From Myxococcota bacterium (lineage in GTDB: Bacteria > Myxococcota_A > Bradymonadia > UBA7976 > UBA1532): 64,000 nucleotides of DNA. Of this stretch, positions 19,575 to 30,698 are shown piece by piece (position 1 is the stretch's first letter; each line of letters starts with the position of its first letter). The position numbers and the translations under genes are program-made. The notes under the pieces are model-generated. The model saw nothing but the letters and a program-made list of their open reading frames with translations. It made no database searches and was not told where the DNA came from. The DNA lies in contig CAUJDF010000028.1 in NCBI GenBank assembly GCA_963169045.1, forward strand, positions 1 to 64,000, read 5' to 3'.

Positions 19575-20977
19575 CACAACGACCTCCACCACACTCGCGC
19601 GCGCAGCCCGTCCCCGCGCGGACGCACCCAGAACCCCGTTTCGTCCAGCAGCTCGGCGGCCACCGCGAGCACCACCTGCAGGTCCAGCAGGCCGGCCCCC
19701 TGCCCCTTCAACTGCAGAATCTCGCCGTACCAGGGCTGCCAGAAGCCCGGCGGCAGCCCCCGGAAACGGAAGCCATGCACCCCGCGCTCGGCGAACGTCG
19801 CGTCGACGTCGGTGAGCGCATCGACGCGCCCCTCGACGCGACGCGTCGCGTCCGCCGGCGACGCAGAGATCACCAGCGCGTCGCCGACGACCGCATAAGG
19901 GAGCTGGAGCTGGACCTCCTGACCGGCGCGGATGGTCAACGCCCGCAGCCCCTTGCGCGTCGGGTGCGGCTCGGTGGCCACCGCCACTTCGGCTTTCGAT
20001 GCTGCGGCGGCCATCGCGCCCATGAGCGCCTCGCCGCCGCCCGGAGACGTCAGCCCCAGGATCATGACCGGGTGCGTCAGCCCGCCGTCGAAGCTGAGCA
20101 GCAGGTCGCCGTTCCAGTGATTGCGCAGGGCGTCCCACACGCCGCGCATCTCGGGCGGAGGACCGCCGGACATCGCCTCGAGGCGCCCGAACAACGCGTG
20201 CGGATCGAGGCTGAGCTTCATCACCGCCCGCGACGACTCGTCCACTTGCGACAGGGCCTTCACCGGGCCGCCTTCGGCCGCGAGAATGGCCGGGAACTGC
20301 GCCGCCAGGGGCGACACGCCCAGGTCCGCGACGATCTCGAACACGTCCTTGTCGCCGCGCCCGCCGAGCCACATCTCCTGCGCCATCGGGCCGCCGGTGA
20401 GCTCCTGCAGCGGCTCGCCCCGCACGAAGAGGGAGAAGACGCCGTCCAGGGGGACGCGCGGCTCGCGGGCCCACGTCGGCACGCCGGGCGCCTTCTCGGC
20501 GGGCGCCCCCACCTCGCACACGAGAAACCCCTCGCGTCCCGCGCACTTGAGCGTCGAGCCCTCGATGGCGAGGCCGTCGCCCGTCGCCTCGGCGGGGATC
20601 TCCAGCGCCCGCAGGTGCGCGGCGATGGTCTGCATCGCCGCCGCCGGGTCGTCCGCCCCGACGACGAGGCGCCCCTCGTCCTTCGCGGTCAGGTAGACCG
20701 CCACGCCGCGCTGCGGGACCAGGCCGGGCCCCCACTCGCGGGCCGCGGGCCGCGCCTCGCCCAGCGTCATGGCGCGCAGCGACTTCACCGCGCGGCCGAC
20801 GGCGCCGACCTTGCCGAACCGACCGTCGACGCGGTCGACCAGGTCCGCGAGCGCGTCGGCGCCGCGGAAGACGAAGGCGAGTTGCGCCTGCTCCGGCGCC
20901 CAGTCGAGCACGTCCGCCGCCTGTGCCGCCGCCGTGAGGCAGGTCAGCAACCACGCTCCGAGGATTCTCATTCTCAT
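19574..20977 (-). CDS. secreted/periplasmic protein of unknown function
   Basis: The 467-residue protein has a Sec signal peptide (ILGAWLLTCLTAAAQAA). The mature part has several hydrophobic patches of the kind QLAFVFRGADALADLVDRV and GVAVYLTAKDEGRLVVGAD. These are reminiscent of the DUF3352-like periplasmic proteins common in Myxococcota, which I propose with low certainty. A second half (about 250-440) again contains strand-helix units (NGDLLLSFDGGLTHPVMILGL, DALVISASPAD). No catalytic motif is seen. It is the first gene of the coupled operon with the small lipoprotein and the permease, and is divergent from the DUF362 gene across 87 bp. Confidence 0.75.
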   Translation of the reverse strand: MRMRILGAWLLTCLTAAAQAADVLDWAPEQAQLAFVFRGADALADLVDRVDGRFGKVGAVGRAVKSLRAMTLGEARPAAREWGPGLVPQRGVAVYLTAKDEGRLVVGADDPAAAMQTIAAHLRALEIPAEATGDGLAIEGSTLKCAGREGFLVCEVGAPAEKAPGVPTWAREPRVPLDGVFSLFVRGEPLQELTGGPMAQEMWLGGRGDKDVFEIVADLGVSPLAAQFPAILAAEGGPVKALSQVDESSRAVMKLSLDPHALFGRLEAMSGGPPPEMRGVWDALRNHWNGDLLLSFDGGLTHPVMILGLTSPGGGEALMGAMAAAASKAEVAVATEPHPTRKGLRALTIRAGQEVQLQLPYAVVGDALVISASPADATRRVEGRVDALTDVDATFAERGVHGFRFRGLPPGFWQPWYGEILQLKGQGAGLLDLQVVLAVAAELLDETGFWVRPRGDGLRARVWWRSL

Positions 20978-21064
20978 TCGCTGCTCCGCGCACCGGACAT
21001 GCTCACGTAACACGTCGCGCGGACGCCGGTCACGCGGCCCGTGACGAGTGCTATGCTGGGCGAC

Positions 21065-22600
<1,536 letters not shown>

Positions 22601-22637
22601 AGCCGGGTCTTTTTCGTCCCGTCGGAATTCGCGCGCT

Positions 22638-22654
22638 CGGGTCCCCCCGACCCG
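22638..22654 (+). terminator. hairpin downstream of the DUF362 gene
   Basis: CGGGTC and GACCCG form a 6-bp stem with a loop of five C. It lies 38 bp after the DUF362 stop, between two EcoRI-type GAATTC sites that flank it at 22625 and 22664. It lacks a downstream T-run, although TTTTT occurs upstream at 22611, so its activity as a terminator is uncertain. Confidence 0.3.
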
Positions 22655-22751
22655 GCATCCGAGAATTCGTGAGTCGGCCGGATCGCGGGGCGTCGCCGCG
22701 CCGCGGCCCGCCATGGAATTGGCGTCCACACGGAAGGCGTTGTTGGCCCAC

Positions 22752-24728
22752 ATGAATCTCTCCTTCTTCAAGCGCTCCGGCACCGTCACGGTGTTCCTGC
22801 TCTCGGGCCTGCAGGGCACGCCCGCCCTCTCCGCCGCGCCCGCGGCGGTGAGCTGCGAGGCCATCCCCGGGCTGATGAGCCGATTTCACGAGATGCACGT
22901 CGCCTGGCGGGAGCCGAGCCCCGAGCTCGACAAGCGCTTTGCCGACCTGCTGCTGCGCCGCATGGATCCCGGCAAGGTCCTGCTGACCCAGCCCGAAGCG
23001 GAGGCCTTCCGCGCCAAGGCGCTGAAGCTGCTGGCCGACGTGCGGTCGGGCAAGTGCGGCACGATGGGCGATCTCAAGTCCGACCAGATCCGCTGGCACA
23101 AGGACATGGAGACCTACGTCCGCGGCCTCGCCTCGAAGCCGGACCTGCAGATCGACAAGTCGATCGCCGTCCAGGTCGACCCTGACGAGAAGGACCGCCC
23201 CAAGACGCCCGCCGAGCGCGACGAGCTGCGGCGCAGGCTGGTGCACTTCCAGCTCGCGAACTACGTCAGCGCCGGCGACGCGCTCGACGAGGCCAAGAAG
23301 AAGCTCGTGCACCGCTACGAGCTGAACGTGAAGCGCATCGGCGAGCTCGACGAGAGCGACCTGAAGACGTCCCTCCTCGACGCCTACGCGGCGGCGATGG
23401 ACCCGCACTCGAGCTACCTCTCGGGCGAAGAGCTCGAGAACTTCCGCATCTCGATGGACCTCTCGCTCGAGGGCATCGGCGCCGTCCTGCGCTCCGACGC
23501 CGGCTACACCATCGTCGAGAAGGTCGTGCCCGGCGGCCCCGCCGACCGGCAGGGCGAGCTGATGGCCGAGGACCGCATCATCGCGGTCTCCCAGGAGAGC
23601 GGCGAGTCGATCAACGTCATCGACATGGCGCTCAACGACGTCGTCCAGCTCATCCGCGGCAAGAAGGGCACGAAGGTGCACCTGACGGTGCTGCGCCAGG
23701 GCACCGAGTCGCGCAACTTCAAGATCGTGCTGACCCGCGACGCCATCGACCTCAAGGAGCAGGCGGCCAAGCTGCGGTGGGAGAAGGTGGAGCGCAACGG
23801 ACGCGTCTTGAACCTGGCGTACCTCGAGCTGCCATCCTTCTACGGCGGTCGCGACCGCAACTCGCGTCAAGCGACCGACGACGTGGCCAGCCTCCTGAAG
23901 GAGGTGGTGGCGAAGAAGGCCGACGGTCTGGTGCTCGACATGGCCGAGAACAGCGGCGGCCTCCTCTCGGCGGCGGTCGAGATCTCCGGCTACTTCCTGC
24001 GCTCGGGCGCGGTCGTCGGCGTCGATGGCCCTCCCGGCCCGATGAAGGTCCTCGCCGACACGGACGACCGCGTCCAGTACAACGGCCCGCTGGTGGTCCT
24101 CACGTCGCGGGCGAGCGCCTCGGCGGCGGAGATCGTCGCCGGCGCCATGAAGGACTACAAGCGTGCCATCGTGGTGGGCGACGACCACACCTTCGGCAAG
24201 GGCACCGTGCAGAACATGGTGGACCTGCCCGACGGCTGGGGCGCGCTCAAGGTGACGATGGCGGTGTTCTTCCGCCCTGGCGGCCAGTCCACGCAGGCCA
24301 AGGGTGTGGAATCCGACATCGTGGTGCCGTCGGTCTTCAACCGGGACGACATCGGCGAGAAGGAGCAGCCCTACGCGCTCGAGCCGCGCCAGGTGAACGC
24401 CTTCCTCAGCCCGACGGCCAACGTCAACGAGCCGACGAAGCACTGGGCGCCGATCGCGCCCGACCGCGTCAAGGCGCTCGCGGCCATCTCCGCGGCGCGC
24501 GTGGCGAAGAACAAGGCGTTCGACGAGATCCGCGCCGACCTCGAGAAGGCCCGGCGCAACGCCGGGACCGTCCGCATCGCCGAGCTGTTGAGCGACAAGG
24601 CCGACGCCGACAAGGACAAGGACAAGAAGAAGAAGGACGACGACAAGATCACCGAGCGCGGTCAGGAGGCGCTCGAGATCCTCGCCGACCTCGTGGCCGG
24701 CGTTGGCGCCACCACCGCCGCTCGCTGA
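22752..24728 (+). CDS. prc: carboxy-terminal processing protease, Prc/Tsp type (S41)
   Basis: Prc cleaves proteins from the C-terminus in the periplasm and regulates murein hydrolases and envelope proteins. The 658-residue product has a signal peptide (RSGTVTVFLLSGLQGTPALSA). An N-terminal helical domain runs to about 210, with MDPHSSYLSGEELENFRISM typical of Tsp. A PDZ domain follows (GIGAVLRSDAGYTIVEKVVP, about 240-330), then the S41 domain. The catalytic Ser lies in SRASASAAE and the Lys in DHTFGKGTVQ, about 30 residues later as in Tsp. The C-terminal region is a Lys/Asp-rich helix (DKDKDKKKKDDDK). An in-frame ATG at 22713 is an alternative start; 22752 gives the more typical signal peptide. 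Confidence 0.92.
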   Translation: MNLSFFKRSGTVTVFLLSGLQGTPALSAAPAAVSCEAIPGLMSRFHEMHVAWREPSPELDKRFADLLLRRMDPGKVLLTQPEAEAFRAKALKLLADVRSGKCGTMGDLKSDQIRWHKDMETYVRGLASKPDLQIDKSIAVQVDPDEKDRPKTPAERDELRRRLVHFQLANYVSAGDALDEAKKKLVHRYELNVKRIGELDESDLKTSLLDAYAAAMDPHSSYLSGEELENFRISMDLSLEGIGAVLRSDAGYTIVEKVVPGGPADRQGELMAEDRIIAVSQESGESINVIDMALNDVVQLIRGKKGTKVHLTVLRQGTESRNFKIVLTRDAIDLKEQAAKLRWEKVERNGRVLNLAYLELPSFYGGRDRNSRQATDDVASLLKEVVAKKADGLVLDMAENSGGLLSAAVEISGYFLRSGAVVGVDGPPGPMKVLADTDDRVQYNGPLVVLTSRASASAAEIVAGAMKDYKRAIVVGDDHTFGKGTVQNMVDLPDGWGALKVTMAVFFRPGGQSTQAKGVESDIVVPSVFNRDDIGEKEQPYALEPRQVNAFLSPTANVNEPTKHWAPIAPDRVKALAAISAARVAKNKAFDEIRADLEKARRNAGTVRIAELLSDKADADKDKDKKKKDDDKITERGQEALEILADLVAGVGATTAAR

Positions 24729-24765
24729 CGGCCCCCCTTCGCCGCCACCGCCGGTGGAGCCCCAG

Positions 24766-24780
24766 GCCCGACGGTCGGGC
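24766..24780. promoter_or_regulatory. 15-bp palindrome upstream of a sigma-54 promoter
   Basis: GCCCGACGGTCGGGC is a perfect palindrome (7-1-7) 37 bp after the prc stop. A related sequence, CCGACGGTTGGG, occurs in reverse orientation at 24905-24916; the two share 11 of 12 core bases. Two such sites at roughly -205 and -67 relative to the predicted start could be enhancer-binding sites. The palindrome alone could instead help terminate prc transcription. Confidence 0.4.
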
Positions 24781-24904
24781 ACCACCCGAGGCCGTCCGGC
24801 TGGCCACCGATCGCCCCAATTCGCCCCGCCTCCCTCCCTCGCTTCCGGCGATCGCTCGCGCCGTCACCGACGATTTGCCACGACGACACCCCTCGGCCGG
24901 ACGT

Positions 24905-24916
24905 CCCAACCGTCGG
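24905..24916. promoter_or_regulatory. second copy of the CCGACGGT(C/T)GGG element
   Basis: Read on the minus strand this is CCGACGGTTGGG, one base different from the core of the palindrome at 24766-24780. It lies 35 bp upstream of the -24 element of the sigma-54 promoter. Its role as an activator site is an inference from repetition and position. Confidence 0.35.
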
Positions 24917-24951
24917 AGCCCTCGCGGCCTCCCGGCGCGGAGCGGCGCATC

Positions 24952-24967
24952 TGGCACGCTGCTTGCT
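24952..24967 (+). promoter_or_regulatory. sigma-54 (RpoN) promoter, full consensus match
   Basis: TGGCACG-CTGC-TTGCT matches the -24/-12 consensus TGGCAC(G)-N4-TTGC(A/T) at every position, with GG and GC ten bases apart. Transcription would start near 24978, about 43 bp before the mini-gene GTG. Transcription from such promoters requires an NtrC-type activator; one is encoded at 41414-42787, but no link is shown. Confidence 0.75.
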
Positions 24968-25020
24968 GAACGCCTCCCGCCGGCTTCGAGCCGTCGTGAA
25001 CCGCAACAGGAGGTGAAAAC

Positions 25021-25194
25021 GTGCGCACCCATATGGACTTCGTCGGCAGCCTGAACGCGGCGAGCAGCTTCGCCGGACCGGGCGCTGGCTATTCCATCGG
25101 CCAGACGGTCGGGGCGCCCGTGTGCGCCCGCCGCGTGCGCGTCAGTCGAGACGCGCGCGCGGGTGTGGCGGCCCGGGGGGGCCGCAAACCGTGA
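25021..25194 (+). CDS. 57-residue mini-protein translated ahead of the SleB-like gene
   Basis: A GTG at 25021 is preceded by AGGAGGTGA, one of the strongest ribosome binding sites in the window. The frame runs 57 codons and its TGA overlaps the GTG of the next gene (GTGA), so the two should be translationally coupled. The peptide has a Gly/Ser/Ala-rich middle (GSLNAASSFAGPGAGYSIG) and one Cys, then a strongly basic tail with about ten Arg/Lys in the last 22 residues. No signal peptide or known family is visible. It could be a leader needed for translating the hydrolase gene, a small regulatory partner, or a secreted peptide. Confidence 0.55.
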   Translation: MRTHMDFVGSLNAASSFAGPGAGYSIGQTVGAPVCARRVRVSRDARAGVAARGGRKP

Positions 25195-25589
25195 CGTTCC
25201 TGGCCTACGTCGCGGCGACGGTCCTCACCGCCGCCGACGTGGCCTGCGTCGAGAGCGGGCGGGATTGGCGCGAGGTCGACGCCGTCCTTCAGGTCGTCCG
25301 CAACCGCGCCGACAGCTCCCAGACGACCTTCCTCGAAGTCCTGGGCATGCCCCGCCAGTTCGCCCACGGATGTCCCACCAAGCGCCGCCACTGGCGCCAC
25401 GTCTGGGCCGCGATGCGCATGATGGCTGACCGCCTCGACGTACCCGACTGGCTGCGGGACGGACGCGTGCGTTGGTTCTGCGCCCGCGACGCCGCCTGGA
25501 AGTGGTACGAGCGCGACCGCGCCGAGTGGTCCCATCGGCTCGAGGTGGTCGGCGCGCTGCGTCACCTGTTCTGGAGGACCCGCGGCTGA
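25191..25589 (+). CDS. SleB-like cell wall hydrolase domain protein
   Basis: The 132-residue product resembles the Hydrolase_2 (SleB/CwlJ) domain, enzymes that cleave peptidoglycan in spore germination and related processes. Shared features are an early Glu (ESGRDW), VLQVVRNRA, a block FLEVLGMPRQFAHGC corresponding to the FP-x-vvxqxxQF stretch, and a C-terminal WYERD region. The N-terminus (FLAYVAATVLTAADVAC) is hydrophobic and could be a weak export signal. The GTG start overlaps the mini-gene stop; an upstream in-frame ATG at 25122 lies inside the mini-gene. It is the last gene before a large hairpin. Family call is by eye. Confidence 0.65.
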   Translation: MTFLAYVAATVLTAADVACVESGRDWREVDAVLQVVRNRADSSQTTFLEVLGMPRQFAHGCPTKRRHWRHVWAAMRMMADRLDVPDWLRDGRVRWFCARDAAWKWYERDRAEWSHRLEVVGALRHLFWRTRG

Positions 25590-25591
25590 CC

Positions 25592-25642
25592 CGCGCGCGG
25601 CGGGCCGGCCCCCGCCGCGCGAGGGCCGGCCCGCCGCGCGCG
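25592..25642. terminator. 20-bp perfect GC hairpin between convergent genes
   Basis: The arms 25592-25611 and 25623-25642 are perfectly complementary over 20 bp, all G and C, with an 11-nt loop. The stem starts two bases after the stop of the SleB-like gene and lies 65 bp beyond the stop of the oxidase subunit IV gene. There is no T-tract. It most likely stops or protects transcripts from both directions. Confidence 0.7.
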
Positions 25643-25706
25643 TTCGCACAACTGAATTCTCTGGAGAGCGGAGACGGACGGGGGCGGCCGGCGGGCTGCC
25701 GCCGCG

Positions 25707-26312
25707 TCAGGGCTGGGCGGGGGCGGCGCCGTCAGCGGGCGCGGCACCTTCGGGGGCGGGCGCGGCGCCGTCAGCGGGCGCGGCACCTTCGGGGGCGGGC
25801 GCGGCGCCTTCGGAGCCCGGCGCGGCGCCTTCCGTCGCCGGTGCGGGCGGCGGCGCCGGCGGAGCGACCTCGTTCGGGGGGAGCTCGTCGCTGGGGCGGC
25901 CCACCTCGTACTTCACGCCGCCGCGCGCCTTCTCCACGTCCTTCTCGAGCGCACGCACCTGGTCCCGCGCGAGGTAGTGGTTGTCGGTGACCGGGTCGAC
26001 GTATCCGCGCGAGAAGATGTCGGCCAACGTGAAGATGAAGAACAGCGCCACGAAGATCAGGCCGAAGCCGAACACCGTGCCGTTGAGCTTCTCGTCCCAC
26101 CGGAGCTGCATGAAGATCAGCCCGACGAGGAGCGCCTTGACCGTGGCCACGCCCATGGCCACCAGCATGTTGAACGGGCCCAGGTCCACCCGCGACACGG
26201 CGACCGTGACCACGGTCAGGAAGAGCAGGCCACCGAAGACGCCCCAATAGGCCTTCGCCGGCGGCACGAAGTGCGAGTGCGCGTGCGATCCGTCGTGATC
26301 GTGCTGACTCAT
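25707..26312 (-). CDS. ctaF: cytochrome c oxidase subunit IV (caa3 type)
   Basis: The 201-residue protein opens with a His-rich N-terminus (HDHDGSHAHSHF), then has three membrane helices: YWGVFGGLLFLTVVTVAV, FNMLVAMGVATVKALLVGLIFM and FGFGLIFVALFFIFTLADIF. This matches the prokaryotic subunit IV family, an accessory subunit of heme-copper oxidases. The C-terminal 60 residues are a repetitive Glu-Gly-Ala-Pro tail (EGAAPADGAAPAP) not found in ordinary subunits. The ATG at 26312 lies two bases after the subunit III stop. It is the last gene of the respiratory operon. Confidence 0.88.
   Translation of the reverse strand: MSQHDHDGSHAHSHFVPPAKAYWGVFGGLLFLTVVTVAVSRVDLGPFNMLVAMGVATVKALLVGLIFMQLRWDEKLNGTVFGFGLIFVALFFIFTLADIFSRGYVDPVTDNHYLARDQVRALEKDVEKARGGVKYEVGRPSDELPPNEVAPPAPPPAPATEGAAPGSEGAAPAPEGAAPADGAAPAPEGAAPADGAAPAQP
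25723..25800 (-). repeat. two perfect 39-bp tandem repeats in the subunit IV tail
   Basis: 25723-25761 and 25762-25800 are identical 39-bp units, encoding 13 residues of the Ala/Pro/Gly tail (PAPEGAAPADGAA). A shorter partial copy follows. The exact identity suggests recent duplication by slippage. Confidence 0.9.
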
Positions 26313-26314
26313 GG

Positions 26315-26961
26315 TCACACCAGATAGAGGAGCGGGAACAGGTAGATCCAGATGAGGTCCACCAGGTGCCAGTACAGGCCGCCGAGCTCCACCGGCGTGT
26401 AGTACTGGTTGTAGAAGTGGCCCTTGCGCGCCCGCAGCAGCACCCAGAACAGGATCGACATGCCGATCACCACGTGGATGCCGTGGAGACCCGTCGCCAG
26501 GAAGTAGATCCCGAAGAAGATGTGCGCGTTCGCCGCCTGGATGCCGGGGAAGAAGTAGTGCTCGCCCGGCAGCGTGCCCACATGCAGCTTGTGGCTGTAC
26601 TCAAAGTACTTGACCACGAGGAAGGCGCCAGCGAGCAGGATGGTCGCGGCGAGCAGCCCGACGATCTTCCCCTTGTTCTCACCCCGCTCGTTCGTCTGAG
26701 CGGCACGGACGGCCATCGCCATCGTGAACGAGCTGGTGATGAGCACCACCGTGTTCACGGCGCCGAGCTTCCAGTCGAGCTGCTTCGACGCCTCGCTCCA
26801 CATCTCCGGGTAGAGGTTCTTGAAGACCGTGTAGGCGACGAAGATGCCGCTGAACAGCAGGATCTCGGTCACCAGGAACAGCCACATGCCCATCTTCGCG
26901 GCGGAGAACTCCTGCTCCGCCGACTCGAAGTGATGAGCGTGCTCGTGTCGGACCACAGTGC

Positions 26962-26965
<4 letters not shown>
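26315..26965 (-). CDS. ctaE: cytochrome c oxidase subunit III
   Basis: This 216-residue integral membrane protein has five predicted helices and the subunit III signatures: [59 protein letters not shown] and [18 protein letters not shown]. Subunit III stabilises the catalytic core and its oxygen access. The ATG at 26965 overlaps the stop of the subunit I gene (ATGA), so translation is coupled. Confidence 0.96.
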
Positions 26966-28611
<1,646 letters not shown>

Positions 28612-28624
28612 GTCGATCTCCGGC

Positions 28625-29578
28625 CTACTTCAGCGACTTGATGAACGCGATGAGGTCGTTCACCTGCTGGTCGTCGAGCTGGCCCTTGAAGCTGGGCATC
28701 ACCGGACCGAACCCAGCGACGAGCTTCGCGTTCGGATCCATCAAGCTCTCGCGGATGTAGTTGTCGTCGACCTTGACCGAGGAGCCGTCGGCCATCTTCT
28801 CTTCGGCGTCCCAGATCCCCTTGAGGGTGGGACCGACGCCCTTGGTGCCGTCCACGCTGTGGCAAGCCATGCAGCCGCGCTGCGTGAAGAGCTGCTGGCC
28901 GGCGGCCACCGGATCCTTCGGCGCGTTCGGATCCTCGAAGCCACTGTCGTACCGCTTCTTGAACTCGTCCGGCGGCAGGACCGTGACCGTTGCGAGCATG
29001 CCCGAGTGCTTCGTGCCGCAATACTCCGTGCAGAACACCTGGTGCGTGCCGGGCGCGAGCGCCTCGAACCACAGGGTGGTGTAGCGGCCGGGCACGACGT
29101 CCTGCTTCACGCGGAAGTCGGGAACGAAGAAGCTGTGCAGCACGTCCTCCGACGCCATGACGAGCTTGACCGCCTGCTTCTCGGGGACGATCAGCTCACC
29201 ATAGGTCTTCGCGCCGTTCGCGTACTCGAAGCGCCAGTCCCACTTCTTCGCGATGACCCGCACTTCCAAGGCATCCGCGGGCGGCGTGCTCATGTCGAGG
29301 AACAGACGGAAGCCCCAGACGAACAGTACGAACAGGAAGAGCGACGGGATGACGGTCCACGTCCACTCGAGCTTCATGCTGTGATCGAGCTGGCCCGCGG
29401 CCTCCTGATCGGCGCGCCGCCGCCGGTACTTCATGGCGAAGTAGATCGCCAGCACCGTGATCAGCGCGAAGAAGAAGTAGTTCAGATACAGGATGAAATC
29501 GAACAGGCTGTCGACCTCGGCCGCGACGGTCGACGCCTGCGGCGGCATCCAGAAGCCGCCCCCGTTCGGACTGCTCAT
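28625..29578 (-). CDS. ctaC: cytochrome c oxidase subunit II fused to cytochrome c (caa3)
   Basis: The 317-residue protein has two membrane helices (about 28-50 and 74-95), then a cupredoxin domain with the CuA ligands His148, Cys183, Cys187, His191 and Met194 ([12 protein letters not shown]). A C-terminal cytochrome c domain carries the heme site CMACH at 236-240 and an axial Met in GPVMPSF. This is the caa3 arrangement, where the fused cytochrome receives electrons directly from complex III or a soluble carrier. No lipobox or classical signal peptide precedes the first helix. Its ATG overlaps the SCO stop codon. Confidence 0.97.
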   Translation of the reverse strand: MSSPNGGGFWMPPQASTVAAEVDSLFDFILYLNYFFFALITVLAIYFAMKYRRRRADQEAAGQLDHSMKLEWTWTVIPSLFLFVLFVWGFRLFLDMSTPPADALEVRVIAKKWDWRFEYANGAKTYGELIVPEKQAVKLVMASEDVLHSFFVPDFRVKQDVVPGRYTTLWFEALAPGTHQVFCTEYCGTKHSGMLATVTVLPPDEFKKRYDSGFEDPNAPKDPVAAGQQLFTQRGCMACHSVDGTKGVGPTLKGIWDAEEKMADGSSVKVDDNYIRESLMDPNAKLVAGFGPVMPSFKGQLDDQQVNDLIAFIKSLK

Positions 29579-30369
29579 GCTCTCCGCTCCCGGCGCCAGA
29601 AGTACAGCAACAGACCGCCCAGCAGGAGCACCGTGAGGACTCCGCCGGTACGCATCACACCCCAGACGTAGACGCCGTACTTGCGCGAGTCGGGGTCATA
29701 GTGGAAGCAACGCAGGAGGAAACGGTCGATCGCCGTGCCGACCTTGCCCTCGCCCGCCTCGGTCAGACCGAGACGAAGCTGCTTCGGCTCGAACTCGATG
29801 CCGTAGAGGTAGCGAGTGATCTTCCCCTGCGGCGACAACAGGAACACGACCGCCCCGTGCGCGTACTGCATCTGACGCGGATCGTACCGGTAGCCGAAGC
29901 CCACGGCTTCGGCCAGCCTCTTGATGCTCGCATGCTCGCCGGTGAGGAAGTGCCAGCCGTCGCCCGCGTTCGGCTTGCCGAGCGCCTCGAGGTAGTTGGC
30001 CTTCTTCGCCCGCGCGAGCTCCGGCTTCTCGGTGGGATCGATCGAGACGGTGACCATCTCGAAGTCGACCCCGGGCTGCCAGTCGAGCGGCTTCAGTCCC
30101 TCGACGACCGCGTTGAGCACGAGGCTGCAGAGCATGGGACAGTTGTAGTAGCCGAGCATCAGCAGCACCGGGCGCTCACCGGTCGCGTAGTCGCCCAGCC
30201 GCACCGCGCGACCCAGCTCGTCGGTGAACTGGAGGTCCAGCGGCACGGTCTCGCCCAGGTGCTCGACGACCTCGACGCCCTCGAGCTGATAGGGCGTGTC
30301 CTCCGCGCGCGCGTCGCGGGCCAGCAGCGGCGCCGCGACGGCGAGGAGGATGGGCAACAGACGGTGCAT
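29575..30369 (-). CDS. SCO1/SenC copper chaperone for CuA assembly
   Basis: SCO proteins deliver copper to, or reduce the cysteines of, the CuA site of subunit II. The 264-residue protein has a signal peptide (LLPILLAVAAPLLA), a thioredoxin-like fold with the copper-binding Cys77 and Cys81 (YNCPMLC), and the third ligand His171 in YAHGAVVF. Unusually for the family it has a C-terminal membrane helix (GGVLTVLLLGGLLLYFW) followed by a basic end, so it is probably anchored at both ends or held by the C-terminus after signal cleavage. The gene overlaps both neighbours by one and four bases, inside the oxidase operon. Confidence 0.94.
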   Translation of the reverse strand: MHRLLPILLAVAAPLLARDARAEDTPYQLEGVEVVEHLGETVPLDLQFTDELGRAVRLGDYATGERPVLLMLGYYNCPMLCSLVLNAVVEGLKPLDWQPGVDFEMVTVSIDPTEKPELARAKKANYLEALGKPNAGDGWHFLTGEHASIKRLAEAVGFGYRYDPRQMQYAHGAVVFLLSPQGKITRYLYGIEFEPKQLRLGLTEAGEGKVGTAIDRFLLRCFHYDPDSRKYGVYVWGVMRTGGVLTVLLLGGLLLYFWRRERRA

Positions 30370-30698
30370 CAGAGCCCGTCCCTCACCACCAGGTCCATGG
30401 CCCGCTGGATCGGGATGCGGAAGCGGCCACCCTCGACCGGCTCCGTCTTGTTGAGGAGGCCCTCCTCGCGGGCATGCATCTCGCGCACCTGATCGGCGAA
30501 CCGGGCCGACTCGAAGACCTTGGCCTGCTCCTCGCGTTGGACCTCCCACCAGAAGTAGCCGGTGAGGAGGCCAATCACGACGATCACGCCGACGAACATC
30601 GCGATGCCCCAGCCGACGACGACGCCGACCCGGCGGACGTCGGGCTCGACGCCGGCGGAGCCGTGGTGGCCGCCGTGGGCATTGGCTTCGTCACGCAT
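30369..30698 (-). CDS. 109-residue single-helix membrane protein of unknown function
   Basis: The product starts with a His/Gly-rich stretch (ANAHGGHHGSAG), has one membrane helix (VGWGIAMFVGVIVVIGLLTGYFWW, about 26-50), and ends in a charged periplasmic or cytoplasmic part (EEQAKVFESARFADQVREMH; RFRIPIQRAMDLVVRDG). The last stretch recalls short heme-less segments that dock on cytochrome subunits. It overlaps actF by eight bases and the SCO gene by one, so it is firmly part of the operon and is a candidate small subunit or assembly factor linking alternative complex III and the oxidase. I do not recognise a named family. Confidence 0.85.
   Translation of the reverse strand: MRDEANAHGGHHGSAGVEPDVRRVGVVVGWGIAMFVGVIVVIGLLTGYFWWEVQREEQAKVFESARFADQVREMHAREEGLLNKTEPVEGGRFRIPIQRAMDLVVRDGL

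Noticed and set aside
22625-22669. Pair of GAATTC sites flanking a hairpin, as a possible insertion scar
   Set aside because: No target-site duplication, transposase fragment or terminal repeats were seen. The short hairpin alone explains the symmetry.
25122-25190. In-frame ATG upstream of the SleB-like gene as its start
   Set aside because: The extra 23 residues are Arg/Pro/Gly-rich and would lie inside the mini-gene frame. The GTG at 25191 overlaps the mini-gene stop and fits the coupled arrangement.
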